From Paracoccus tibetensis (lineage in GTDB: Bacteria > Pseudomonadota > Alphaproteobacteria > Rhodobacterales > Rhodobacteraceae), in NCBI RefSeq assembly GCF_900102505.1, contig NZ_FMVT01000003.1, positions 124,001 to 188,000 of the forward strand: 64,000 bases of DNA, in the 5' to 3' direction. This document shows, piece after piece, positions 18,409 to 27,271 of this stretch. The notes beneath the pieces are model-generated. The model was not told the DNA's origin, did no database searches, and saw only the letters and a program-made list of their open reading frames with translations. Positions within the stretch are counted from its first letter, which is position 1. Every line of letters starts with the position of its first letter. The translations under genes were made by a program, and so were the position numbers.

Positions 18409-18960
18409 CTATCTCGGTCCGCGCTTGGCGAGAATGCGCTGCAGTGTTCGCCGATGCATATGAAGCCGGCGCGCCGTTTCACTGACATTTCGGTCGCATT
18501 GCTCGTAAACGCGCTGAATATGCTCCCATCGCACGCGGTCGGCAGACATGGGATTCTCAGGCGGCGGGGGCAGGCCCTCGCTGCTCGACAATAGGGCGAG
18601 CGTGACGTCATTCGCGTCAGCCGGCTTTGCAAGATAATCTGTCGCGCCCATCTTTACCGCGGCAACGGCAGTCGCGATGGCGCCGTACCCGGTCAAGACG
18701 ATGATCCGCGCGTCCGCGCGCCGCTCGCGCAGCGCCTCCACCACATCCAGCCCGTTGCCATCCTCGAGCCGCAGGTCGATGACGGCGTAGGCCGGCGCGC
18801 TGCGCTCGATCTGGCGCTTGGCCTGCGCGACGCTGGTGGATGTCTCGGCGCGAAAACCCCGCTTTTCCATGGCGCGGGCGAGACGGGTGACGAAAACCTC
18901 GTCATCATCCACCAGAAGCAAGCTTGGGTCCGGGCCGATCTGCTGTGTCAGGTTTTCCAT
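18409..18960 (-). CDS. regA: Redox response regulator RegA/PrrA/ActR
   Basis: A 183-residue response regulator that, when phosphorylated by RegB, controls genes for respiration, carbon fixation and (where present) photosynthesis. The receiver carries the acidic pair in LLLVDDDE (about 15-22), phospho-acceptor Asp62 in VIDLRLEDGNG and Lys112 in YLAKPAD. The C-terminal Fis-like helix-turn-helix NVSETARRLHMHRRTLQRIL is the almost invariant RegA DNA reader. Size equals the Rhodobacter protein. It is in line with senC upstream and hvrA downstream, and the sensor gene lies divergently beyond senC, the classic locus layout. Confidence 0.95.
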   Translation of the reverse strand: MENLTQQIGPDPSLLLVDDDEVFVTRLARAMEKRGFRAETSTSVAQAKRQIERSAPAYAVIDLRLEDGNGLDVVEALRERRADARIIVLTGYGAIATAVAAVKMGATDYLAKPADANDVTLALLSSSEGLPPPPENPMSADRVRWEHIQRVYEQCDRNVSETARRLHMHRRTLQRILAKRGPR

Positions 18961-19033
18961 CGCGCGCCTTTTTTGCTTTGCACGGGATGTAGTGCGCCTT
19001 TCGCGCCGACGCAAATAGATGCGACATATCGCC

Positions 19034-19663
19034 CTAGGAAAGGGCCTCGACGAAACATTGCGTCCGGTCCGCGATCGCCTCTGGTGCGGCGTCTCGCGGG
19101 AAAAACTCAACCGTGCGGTTTCCCGGCATCACGAGATATGTATGGGTCATGTGATCGACCAGGTAATATTCCTGATCTTCCTCGTCATTCAGCTTGTAAT
19201 ATCCGCGCCAGCCACGATTAACGGCGGCAATCTCGTCCTCGGTTCCGGTCAGACCGACCATGTCGTCGGAAAATACGCCGGTAAATTGCGCCAGAACCTC
19301 GGGCGTGTCGCGGCGCGGATCGACGGTGACGAAGACGTTTTGGACGTCGAGGCCGCGCTCGGCCAGAAGCTCCTCCACCTCGGCATTGCGCGCAGCGTCC
19401 AGCGGGCAGACATCCGGGCAGAAGGTATAGCCGAAATAAAGAAGGGTCGGCCGCGTGAAGACCTCATCTGCCGTCACCCGCGCGCCGTCCTGGCGCGTCA
19501 GCTCGAAATCGGTGCCGAAGGCGTCCATGCCGCCCGCCACGGCGCTGCCGCGACATTGCGCCAGATCGTCCGCGCCCCGCTGCTGTGTCAGGAAGACGGC
19601 GCCGCCCACCAGGACCGCGGCGGCGGCGGCCGTCCCGATCAGCAGGATGTTTCGATCAGCCAT
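19034..19663 (-). CDS. senC: SenC/PrrC (Sco1-type copper chaperone)
   Basis: A 209-residue membrane-anchored thioredoxin-fold protein of the Sco1 family, involved in copper delivery to cytochrome oxidase and in redox signalling to RegB. One N-terminal helix (about residues 7-25) is followed by the copper motif C82-PDV-C86 and the conserved His171 in VDHMTHTYLV. The ATG at 19663 follows GGAGG at a good distance; the upstream Met (19693) lacks one. It begins the senC-regA-hvrA unit and is divergent from regB across a 73-base gap. Confidence 0.93.
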   Translation of the reverse strand: MADRNILLIGTAAAAAVLVGGAVFLTQQRGADDLAQCRGSAVAGGMDAFGTDFELTRQDGARVTADEVFTRPTLLYFGYTFCPDVCPLDAARNAEVEELLAERGLDVQNVFVTVDPRRDTPEVLAQFTGVFSDDMVGLTGTEDEIAAVNRGWRGYYKLNDEEDQEYYLVDHMTHTYLVMPGNRTVEFFPRDAAPEAIADRTQCFVEALS

Positions 19664-19736
19664 GATGGACCTCCGCTTCGGAAATGCCGGCATTGATCGC
19701 GCATAGGGGCGGGGGTATCAAGGTGCGCACTGTCGC

Positions 19737-21077
19737 ATGGGGCCGAGGATGACCGAATTGAGCGACGCGCAGGGCCGGATGTGGGATCACGACCTGGCCA
19801 ATCCGCCTCCGCCCGAGCCGATCCGCATCCGCACGCTTGTCCTGCTGCGCTGGTTCGCCATCGGCGGCCAGTTGGCGGCCGTGGTCGTCGCCTGGTTCAT
19901 GGGCATCGGCTTCGTGAAGACGCCCGTGCTACTGCTGATCGCGGCCTCGGTGGCGATGAACCTGTGGCTGTTCCTGCGCCCGCCCAAGCGGACCTCGCCG
20001 GGGCGGGCGGTGGCGCAGCTCAGCTTCGACCTGGTGCAGATCTCTACGCTGATGGCGCTGACCGGCGGCATGGCGAACCCCTTTGCGCTGCTGGTGCTGG
20101 CGCCCGTGACGATCGCCGCGGCCTCGCTGAACGCGCGGCAGACCCTGGCCCTGGGCCTTGCGACGGTGGCGCTGATCACGCTGGCGGCCATGCTGGCCCT
20201 GCCCCTGCGCGAGCCGGACGGCACGGTGCTGCGGATGGCGCCGATCCTGGCGCTCGGGCATTGGGTGGCGCTGGTCATCGGCGTCGTCTTCTTCGCCGGC
20301 TATGCCCACCGCGTCACGGCCGAGCTGTCGGCGACCTCGAACGCACTCTTCGCCACGCAGATGGCCCTCTCGCGCGAGCAGCGGCTGCAACATCTGGGCG
20401 GCGTGGTCGCGGCGGCGGCGCACGAGATGGGCACGCCCCTGGCGACGATCAAGCTGATCGCGGCCGAGCTGGCGGACGAGCTTCAGGACCGCCCCGACCT
20501 GCGCGAAGATGCGATCGCGCTGCGCCACGCCGCCGACCGCTGCGCCCAGATCCTGCGAAGCATGGGCCGTGCCGGCAAGGACGACCTGCACATGCGCGCG
20601 GCGCCGCTTCAGGCGGTGCTCGAGGACGCGGCCGCGCCTCATGCCGCGCGTGGACCCGAGGTCGAGATCGCGGCGGACGACCTGGTGATCCGCCGCGATC
20701 CGGCGATCATCCACGCGTTGCGGAACCTCATCCAGAACGCGGTGGATTTCGCCGCCAGCCGCGTGGTCATCGACACGGATCTGACCGCCAGCAGCCTGAC
20801 CGTCACGGTGCGCGACGACGGGCCGGGCTTTCCCTCGGCGCTGCTGTCGCGGATCGGCGTGCCCTATCTCAGCCGGCGGACCGAGGCGCAGCGCGGCAGT
20901 TACGAGGGGATGGGCCTCGGCCTCTTCATCGCCAAGACGCTGCTGGAGCGTTCGGGGGCGCGGCTCTCCTTCGCCAATGGCGGGCCGGGCGCCATCGTCT
21001 CGGTGCGCTGGCCGATTGAGCGGATCGAGGCCGAGGATCGGCTGGCGCTGTCGCAAAATCCCACCATCTCAGGTTGA
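19737..21077 (+). CDS. regB: Redox sensor histidine kinase RegB/PrrB
   Basis: A 446-residue membrane histidine kinase that phosphorylates RegA under reducing conditions. About six N-terminal helices hold the ubiquinone-sensing motif GGMANPF at 110-116. The H-box AAAHEMGTPLA places the phospho-acceptor at His229, and the redox-active cysteine corresponds to Cys269 in AADRCAQIL. The ATP-binding region has N (LIQNAVDF), DDGPGF and GMGLGLFIA boxes. All known control residues are present. ATG 19737 and ATG 19749 are both possible starts. Divergent from senC-regA-hvrA. Confidence 0.95.
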   Translation: MGPRMTELSDAQGRMWDHDLANPPPPEPIRIRTLVLLRWFAIGGQLAAVVVAWFMGIGFVKTPVLLLIAASVAMNLWLFLRPPKRTSPGRAVAQLSFDLVQISTLMALTGGMANPFALLVLAPVTIAAASLNARQTLALGLATVALITLAAMLALPLREPDGTVLRMAPILALGHWVALVIGVVFFAGYAHRVTAELSATSNALFATQMALSREQRLQHLGGVVAAAAHEMGTPLATIKLIAAELADELQDRPDLREDAIALRHAADRCAQILRSMGRAGKDDLHMRAAPLQAVLEDAAAPHAARGPEVEIAADDLVIRRDPAIIHALRNLIQNAVDFAASRVVIDTDLTASSLTVTVRDDGPGFPSALLSRIGVPYLSRRTEAQRGSYEGMGLGLFIAKTLLERSGARLSFANGGPGAIVSVRWPIERIEAEDRLALSQNPTISG

Positions 21078-21147
21078 TTTTCTTTACCCCTTATTAAGCA
21101 GGGTTGAGTTAACCTCGTTTCCGAAGACAGGATGGAGACCTGCGGCC

Positions 21148-22770
21148 GTGGAACTCGAGGGACTGAGACTTGTGGGTGCAGCGCTGGCGTCGGGGACGGC
21201 ATCGGTCGTCCTGGCGCTTGCGGCGATGCGGGCATGGAACGGGGCGCGGCGGGGGCGGCAGCGGCCGCCGGCCGCACGGGCGGATCTGGACGCCTCGGTC
21301 CAGCCCATCACCTACCTCTTCCGCGCCGGCAGGCTGGTGGACGCGACGGCGCCGGCGCGCTCGCTTCTGGACCGCATCGGGGCGGCGGGGGACGACTGGA
21401 CGCGGCTGATGCAGTGGCTCGGCCCGCGCCTGCCCGAGGCGCCCGAGCGGTTGGCGGAACTGGCCCGGCTCGGCCGGGTCGAGATGACGCGCCCGGCGGC
21501 GACGGGCCTCGGGTTGAAGCTGACGGCCGAGGACCTGGGCGACCGCCTCTGCCGCATCACCATTGCCGATCCCGAGGCCGAGCATAGCGGCATCGTGGTG
21601 GACGCGATGTCCCTGCAGGCGATGGAGGACGAGCTGACGCTGCTGCGCCGCGCGCTTGACCAGACGCCGATGCTGGTCTGGCGCCAGGACGCGGACGAGC
21701 GCATCACCTGGGCGAATGCCGCCTATCTGCGCCGGGCCGAGGCGCGGGGCGACGGCGCGCTCGGCTGGCCCCTGCCCCGGCTTCTGGACGCGCCGAAGCC
21801 CGTACCGGGCGCCGGCACCGCCACCCGCCGCGCCGCGCTCGAGGATCACGGCATCGTCTCGTGGTACGACTGCCACAGCCACCGCATGGGCGACGAGACG
21901 ATGATGTTCGCCCTGCCCGCCGACGCCGCCGTGCGGGCCGAGCGGAGCTTGCGCGAATTCGTGCAGACGCTGACCAAGACCTTTGCCGACCTTCCGATCG
22001 GCCTCGCGATCTTCGACCGGCAGCGGAACCTGCAACTGTTCAACCCGGCGCTGATCGACCTGACCGGCCTACCGACGGGCTTCCTGACCGCCCGCCCGAC
22101 GCTGTTCGACTTTCTCGACCAACTGCGCGAGCAGCGCATGGTGCCCGAACCCAAGGACTATCGCAGCTGGCGCCAGCACATGGCCAATCTGGAAAGCGCG
22201 GCCGCCACCGGACATCACTCCGAGACCTGGTCCCTGCCGAACGGGCAGACCTATCGCGTGACGGGCCGGCCGCATCCCGATGGCGCCGTCGCCTTCCTCT
22301 TCGAGAACATCACCTCGGAGATCACGCTGACCCGCAACTTCCGGGCCGAGCTGATGCTCAGCTCGCAGGTGCTGGACGGGATCGAGGACGCGCTCGCCGT
22401 CTTCGGCGAGAATGGGGCGACGGTGCTGACGAACACCGCCTACCGCGCGATCTGGGGCGCAGGCCCGGCCGATGTTCCCGCCGCGCTGACGCAGTGGGAG
22501 GGCGGCTCGGGCGTCAGCGGACCCGGCCTTGCGGCCCTGCGCGCGGCCCTGGCCGGCGGCGAGGGGGTCGGCGGTGCGACCGGGGCCATGGCGGGGCCGG
22601 ACGGGCGGCTGCTCGGCTGGACGGTCACCCGCATCTCGGGCGGGCACGTGATGCTACGCTTCCGCCAGCACGCCCTCGGCAAGATGGCGCTGCCCGACAT
22701 CGCGGCGACCGTGCCCCGCGCCGCGCAGGTCGGCGCAGGCGGCCTCTCCAAGGCGGTGGGCGCCGAGTGA
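21148..22770 (+). CDS. Three-PAS membrane-anchored protein without kinase domain
   Basis: A 540-residue protein with one N-terminal membrane helix (about 8-28) and three predicted PAS-like regions at roughly 168-265 (QTPMLVWRQDADERITWAN), 275-390 (LPIGLAIFDRQRNLQLFNP) and 405-530 (GIEDALAVFGENGATVLTN). No histidine kinase, cyclase or DNA-binding module follows; it ends soon after the third PAS. The GTG at 21148 is preceded by GGAG ten bases upstream; the frame's earlier Met codons lie inside regB. It starts 70 bases after regB on the same strand, so it may add an input to redox control. Ligand and output are unknown. Confidence 0.75.
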   Translation: MELEGLRLVGAALASGTASVVLALAAMRAWNGARRGRQRPPAARADLDASVQPITYLFRAGRLVDATAPARSLLDRIGAAGDDWTRLMQWLGPRLPEAPERLAELARLGRVEMTRPAATGLGLKLTAEDLGDRLCRITIADPEAEHSGIVVDAMSLQAMEDELTLLRRALDQTPMLVWRQDADERITWANAAYLRRAEARGDGALGWPLPRLLDAPKPVPGAGTATRRAALEDHGIVSWYDCHSHRMGDETMMFALPADAAVRAERSLREFVQTLTKTFADLPIGLAIFDRQRNLQLFNPALIDLTGLPTGFLTARPTLFDFLDQLREQRMVPEPKDYRSWRQHMANLESAAATGHHSETWSLPNGQTYRVTGRPHPDGAVAFLFENITSEITLTRNFRAELMLSSQVLDGIEDALAVFGENGATVLTNTAYRAIWGAGPADVPAALTQWEGGSGVSGPGLAALRAALAGGEGVGGATGAMAGPDGRLLGWTVTRISGGHVMLRFRQHALGKMALPDIAATVPRAAQVGAGGLSKAVGAE

Positions 22771-22789
22771 TTGCGCCCGCCTCCGGGCG

Positions 22790-25700
22790 TCAGTAGTCCC
22801 GCTCGTAATAGACGCCGATCGAGCTGCCGCCGTCGCTGCCGACCGAGCCGCGCGCGCGCAGGCTCTGGGTGATGTCGAGGTTCAGGTTGATGGTGCTGCG
22901 CCCGCCCTCGCCCACGGTGACGTCGGTGTAGAGGTTCTCGCTGAGATAGCGCCCCGCGCGCAGCTGGACGTTGCCGTCGTCATCCGTCGTCAGGTCCAGA
23001 TCGTCCAGCCCGGCCCGGTCGCGCAGGTTGCCGATGATCCCCTCACCGCCGCGCCCCGCCAGAACGGCGATCGCATTGGCCAGCTGCGCCGCCTGAAGCG
23101 GGCTGATCGCGTCCAGCCCCCGCCCGAAGAGCAGCTGCGACAGCACCTCCTCCTGCGGCAGTTCGGGCGAGGATTCGAAGGTGATCTCGGGCTCGCGGAC
23201 GTCGCCGTCGATGATGATGCGGGTCGTGATGCTGTCGCGCTGCGTCTCGGCGACCAGGCGCAGGATGGGGATGAACTCTCCCTGCAGCTCGATCAGACCC
23301 TCGGTCAGGGTGAAGCGGTTGCCCAGCAGGTCCACCCGGCCCCGGATCAGGTCCAGATTGCCGATCGGCACGACCGCGCGCGTCGTTCCCGTCACGCGCA
23401 GGCTGCCGCCGAGCTCTGCGTCGATGCCGCGGCCGCGCACGAAGACGCGGTTCGGCGCGTCGATGATCAGGTCCAACCGCGGCGGATTGACGGCCGGTGT
23501 GGCGGGCGGACCGGAAAGACCCGCAGCGCTGGCGGCGGGGCTGGGATAGCCCTCGAGACCGGCGCGGGCGCGCGTGGCGCGGACCGGCGGGCGCTGGCTG
23601 CCGACATGGGTGATGTCGGGAATGCGCCGCGCGCCGCCGAGCCCGGTCGAGGGGATGCGGATCTCGGTCTCTTCCAGCAGGATGCGCCCCGACACCAGCG
23701 GCCCGGCCGCGCCGGCCCCGGAGATGCGGACCTGCCCGCTGACCCGCGTCTCGTAGAGGTTCGGATCGCGCACCACCGCGCTTTGCAGCGCGACCCCGAT
23801 GTCTAGCGTGCCGGCCGCTAGGTCGACCGGGCCCGACAGGACGATGCGCCCGCCGGCGGCGACATCGGCCGCGCCATCGACCTGCACGCGGCCGTTCTGG
23901 AAGCCGGCGGTGATCCCGACGCCCTCCAGCCGGATGCCGAGGCCCGGATCCGACAGCTGTCCATTACTCAGCGTCACCGTGCCGCCGAGCGCCTGCAGCG
24001 AGGGCTGTCCCGCCAGCCGCAGGTTGATCGCCAGCGGCCCGGTGATGCTGCGCGTGCGCAGCGTCGTGTTCGCCAGCGCCGAATCGGCGCTGCCCGTGAT
24101 GCCGAGATCGACGGTCGAGCCATCGCGCGCCGCCGTGCCCGCGATCTGCAGGTTCACGCTGCCCGGGGCGGCCACGTCCAGATCGACCGCGAAATTCGCG
24201 CCCTGCTCGCGCAGCGTGCCGGTGACGCTGGCCGGACCCGGAAACTCGGGGACGAGGACCCCTAGATTCGCCAGCCGCGCATCCAGCGAAATGCCGCTGG
24301 CGGGATCGCCGCTGCCCGTGACGGTCAGCTGCGGGTTGCGGACGGAAAGGTTCTGCACCGTGAGGCCCGCGTCGCTCTGCACGGCCGCGACGTCGAAGGC
24401 GGTCTGGCCGGCCAAGAGTGGATCGATACGCGGCTGCCCCAGCCCGAGGCCGCTGGCGGTGCCCGTCGCCGTCAGGCGGCGCTGCTGGCCGTCATCGACC
24501 AGCCGCCCCTCGGCCTCGACCGCGCCGCGGATGCCGTTGCCGAGAAAGCGCAGGTCCGCGGCCGCAAGCTGGGCCGTGACGTCGGTCGCGCCCGGTCCGA
24601 CGCTGCCGGTGGCGGTGGCGTTCAGCCGCGGGTTCTGGACGCGCGCGGTCTCGATCGTGAAGACGCCGCCCGCCTCGGTGCCGGTCAGCTGGATCTGCGT
24701 CTCGCCGGCCAGGGCGCCATCGACCTGCGCCTGCCCGAAGGAGAGGTCGCGACCGGTGCCCGTCAGCTCCAGCCGGCGCTGGCCGTCCTCGGCCTCGCGG
24801 AAGCTGGCCTGAGCCTGAAGCGCGCCGCGCCAGCCGGGCCCGAAAGGCGCCAGCGTGTCCAGCGACAGGTCGGCGCGCAGGTCGGTCACCCCCTCGCCGA
24901 GCGTGCCCTCGGCCACGGCCTGCACCCGCTCGCCCGTGACGCGCACGTCCTGCAGCGTCACCCGGCCGTCCTGCTCCTCGGCCAAGACGCGCAGGACCGT
25001 GCGGCCTGTCAGCGCCTCGCCGACACCGGCCTGCCCGAAGTCGAGGTTCGTCCCCTCGCCCGTCAGGTCGATCACGCGGCGGCCGTCCTCTTCGGTCACC
25101 TGCGCCTCGGCCTGAAGGCTGCCCGACCATTCCGGGCGCAGCACGGCAAGATCCGGCACGGCCAGCTGCGCCACCGCGTCGATGGCGCCCTCGACGAAGG
25201 CGCCCTGCCCCTGCGCGGTCAGCTGCGGGTTCGCCAGGCGGAAGGTCTCGAGCTGGTAGCCGTCCGCGCTTTCGCCGAGGATCGCCGTCAACGTGGTCAT
25301 TCCGTCCAGCGCGCGGTCCAGCGCCTCGATCCCGACGCGCAGATCCTCGGCCTCGCCGTCCAGCGTCAGGCGGCGCAGGCCCGCGGGGCCGGTCAGCCGC
25401 GCCTCGGCCTCGAAGCTGCCGCCGAAATCGGGATCGGCGTCGGCCAGCGACGGCATCGACACCTGCGCCACCAGATCGCTGGAGAGGCTGGAGACGAGGC
25501 CCCGCGCCTCGGCCGTCAGGCGCGCGGCGTTCAGCGTCAGCTCCTCGATCTCGATCCCGGTCTCGTCGCGGCGCACGTCCAGCGTGATGCGCGACTCGCC
25601 GCCCAGAAGCCGGTCGGCCTGCTCCTGCCCGAGGGTCAGGTCCGTCGCCAGCACCGTCGCGTCCAGGTCGAAGCTGCGGTTCAGAAGGATGTAGTAGCCG

Positions 25701-27271
25701 ACAAGGTCCACATCGGCCGCGCCGGTCAACGGACGCCCCGCCGCGCCCGACAGGCGCGACAGGTCGCTGTAGCGCGCGTTCGCATCGACCGAGAGCGTTA
25801 TGCCGCTGCCGAGACCCGACACGAGGAAATCGCCGGACAGCCCGTAATCGGCCCCCGCCACCTCCAGCCCCGAGATATCGACGGCGTTGCCGGGGGTGAA
25901 GTTGAAATCCGCCGCGCCGGTGATCGCCTGCCCCACGGCCGCGGCCAGGTTCGGATCGTCGAAGGCCAGCTGGTCGGCGCCGAAGCCGAGCCTGCCGGTC
26001 ACCTCACTCAGCGCGTCGCCGTCGAGGACGACCTCGCCCTGCCCGTCCAGCGTCAGCGCGCCGATCCGGGCCTCGCCCAGATCCAGCTCGCCCACACGGC
26101 CGGCCAGGGTCCAGCCCTGCCCCTCGGCCGCGTCATAGGACAGCTCCAGCCGGCCGCTGTCGACGGTGGTGCCGTCCTCGGCGAAGGGCAATTGCACCGG
26201 AAGCTGCGTCGCCTCCGCGTCGCGGCCGAGCGCGATCAGCAGCTCGGCCTGCTGCGGCGCGTTCTGGTCGTTGGTCGAGAGCGAGCCGGACAGGCGCAGG
26301 GCCTCGGTCTGCACGCTCAGCTGCGGGATTTCCAGCCGGCCCGTCTCGGCGCGGAAGCCCTCGGCCAGAAGCTGGGTCTGGCGGCCGAAGAAGGCGCGGT
26401 CCTCGGGGCGCAGCAGGGTGGCGATGTCGCCGCCCAGCTCGAAGCGGAAGGCGGTTCCCGCGGTGCCGTCGGCATCGGCCCGTTCGTTCGCCGCGATCTG
26501 GCCCGCGATGCGCGGCTGCCCGTTCGTCGCCAGCCGGATGTCGGCGGCGAAGTCGCTGAGCACGCCGTCGCCGCTGATCTGCGCCGTCAGGGCCGGCCGC
26601 TCGTAGATCCCAGCAAGGTTGGCCAGCACCCCGTCCGCCGCCTCGTCGAGGCCGAGGTTGAGGCGCAGGACCTGCGTCTCGTTCGAGAAGGCGCTGTCGA
26701 GCACGAACTGCCCGCGCGGCCCGTCGATGCGGTCGATGGTCAGCTGCGTCTCGCCCTCGCCGCCCTCGAGGCTGAGGGCGCCCTGCACGCGCAGCGCGGC
26801 CTCGATGCCGATGACCGGCTCGCCCAGGGCCACGCGGTCGGCGCGGATCTGCTCGATGTTGATGGCGACGGGCAGTTCGGGAAGCGCGAAGACGGGCACC
26901 TCGGCCTGGACCTGCGCCTGCTCGCCGACGGGCATCCGGGGCAGCAGGATCTCGCGCGCCGACAGCTCGGCGATCTCGATCCGCCGGCGCAGCAGGGCGC
27001 TGCGGTTCCACTGGATCGCGCCATCCCGCAGGGTCAGCCAGACCCCCTCGGTGTCGGCGATGCGGATCTCCGAGAAGGTCGCGCGCGAGGACAGCGCGCC
27101 CTCGAAGCCGTCGATGATCACGGTGCGCCCGGCGCCCGAGAGGTTCCGTTCCAGCAGGCCGGTCAGGAAGCCGCGGTCGTCGGCATATTGCTCGGAGAGT
27201 TCGGCGGCCGTCTGCGCCAGCACCGCCAGCGGGAAGAAGAACGCGAAGGCGAGGACCCAGAAACGTCTCAT
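22790..27271 (-). CDS. tamB: Translocation and assembly module subunit TamB
   Basis: A 1493-residue AsmA-like/DUF490 protein. An N-terminal helix (MRRFWVLAFAFFFPLAVLA) anchors it in the inner membrane; the long remainder is repetitive beta-strand sequence with many LxLxG-type repeats, expected to form a hydrophobic groove spanning the periplasm. The C-terminal TamB domain (from about residue 1150, with PPRLDLIIDAPNRVFVRGRG and GRVDLLGNRFTLTEG) ends in YYERDY. TamB with TamA supports outer-membrane protein insertion and lipid transfer. The start overlaps the tamA stop (ATGA). Confidence 0.93.
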   Translation of the reverse strand: MRRFWVLAFAFFFPLAVLAQTAAELSEQYADDRGFLTGLLERNLSGAGRTVIIDGFEGALSSRATFSEIRIADTEGVWLTLRDGAIQWNRSALLRRRIEIAELSAREILLPRMPVGEQAQVQAEVPVFALPELPVAINIEQIRADRVALGEPVIGIEAALRVQGALSLEGGEGETQLTIDRIDGPRGQFVLDSAFSNETQVLRLNLGLDEAADGVLANLAGIYERPALTAQISGDGVLSDFAADIRLATNGQPRIAGQIAANERADADGTAGTAFRFELGGDIATLLRPEDRAFFGRQTQLLAEGFRAETGRLEIPQLSVQTEALRLSGSLSTNDQNAPQQAELLIALGRDAEATQLPVQLPFAEDGTTVDSGRLELSYDAAEGQGWTLAGRVGELDLGEARIGALTLDGQGEVVLDGDALSEVTGRLGFGADQLAFDDPNLAAAVGQAITGAADFNFTPGNAVDISGLEVAGADYGLSGDFLVSGLGSGITLSVDANARYSDLSRLSGAAGRPLTGAADVDLVGYYILLNRSFDLDATVLATDLTLGQEQADRLLGGESRITLDVRRDETGIEIEELTLNAARLTAEARGLVSSLSSDLVAQVSMPSLADADPDFGGSFEAEARLTGPAGLRRLTLDGEAEDLRVGIEALDRALDGMTTLTAILGESADGYQLETFRLANPQLTAQGQGAFVEGAIDAVAQLAVPDLAVLRPEWSGSLQAEAQVTEEDGRRVIDLTGEGTNLDFGQAGVGEALTGRTVLRVLAEEQDGRVTLQDVRVTGERVQAVAEGTLGEGVTDLRADLSLDTLAPFGPGWRGALQAQASFREAEDGQRRLELTGTGRDLSFGQAQVDGALAGETQIQLTGTEAGGVFTIETARVQNPRLNATATGSVGPGATDVTAQLAAADLRFLGNGIRGAVEAEGRLVDDGQQRRLTATGTASGLGLGQPRIDPLLAGQTAFDVAAVQSDAGLTVQNLSVRNPQLTVTGSGDPASGISLDARLANLGVLVPEFPGPASVTGTLREQGANFAVDLDVAAPGSVNLQIAGTAARDGSTVDLGITGSADSALANTTLRTRSITGPLAINLRLAGQPSLQALGGTVTLSNGQLSDPGLGIRLEGVGITAGFQNGRVQVDGAADVAAGGRIVLSGPVDLAAGTLDIGVALQSAVVRDPNLYETRVSGQVRISGAGAAGPLVSGRILLEETEIRIPSTGLGGARRIPDITHVGSQRPPVRATRARAGLEGYPSPAASAAGLSGPPATPAVNPPRLDLIIDAPNRVFVRGRGIDAELGGSLRVTGTTRAVVPIGNLDLIRGRVDLLGNRFTLTEGLIELQGEFIPILRLVAETQRDSITTRIIIDGDVREPEITFESSPELPQEEVLSQLLFGRGLDAISPLQAAQLANAIAVLAGRGGEGIIGNLRDRAGLDDLDLTTDDDGNVQLRAGRYLSENLYTDVTVGEGGRSTINLNLDITQSLRARGSVGSDGGSSIGVYYERDY

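Noticed and set aside
21095..21115. CtrA-binding site (TTAA-N7-TTAA) before the PAS gene
   Set aside because: Two TTAA elements occur but are 11 bases apart rather than seven.
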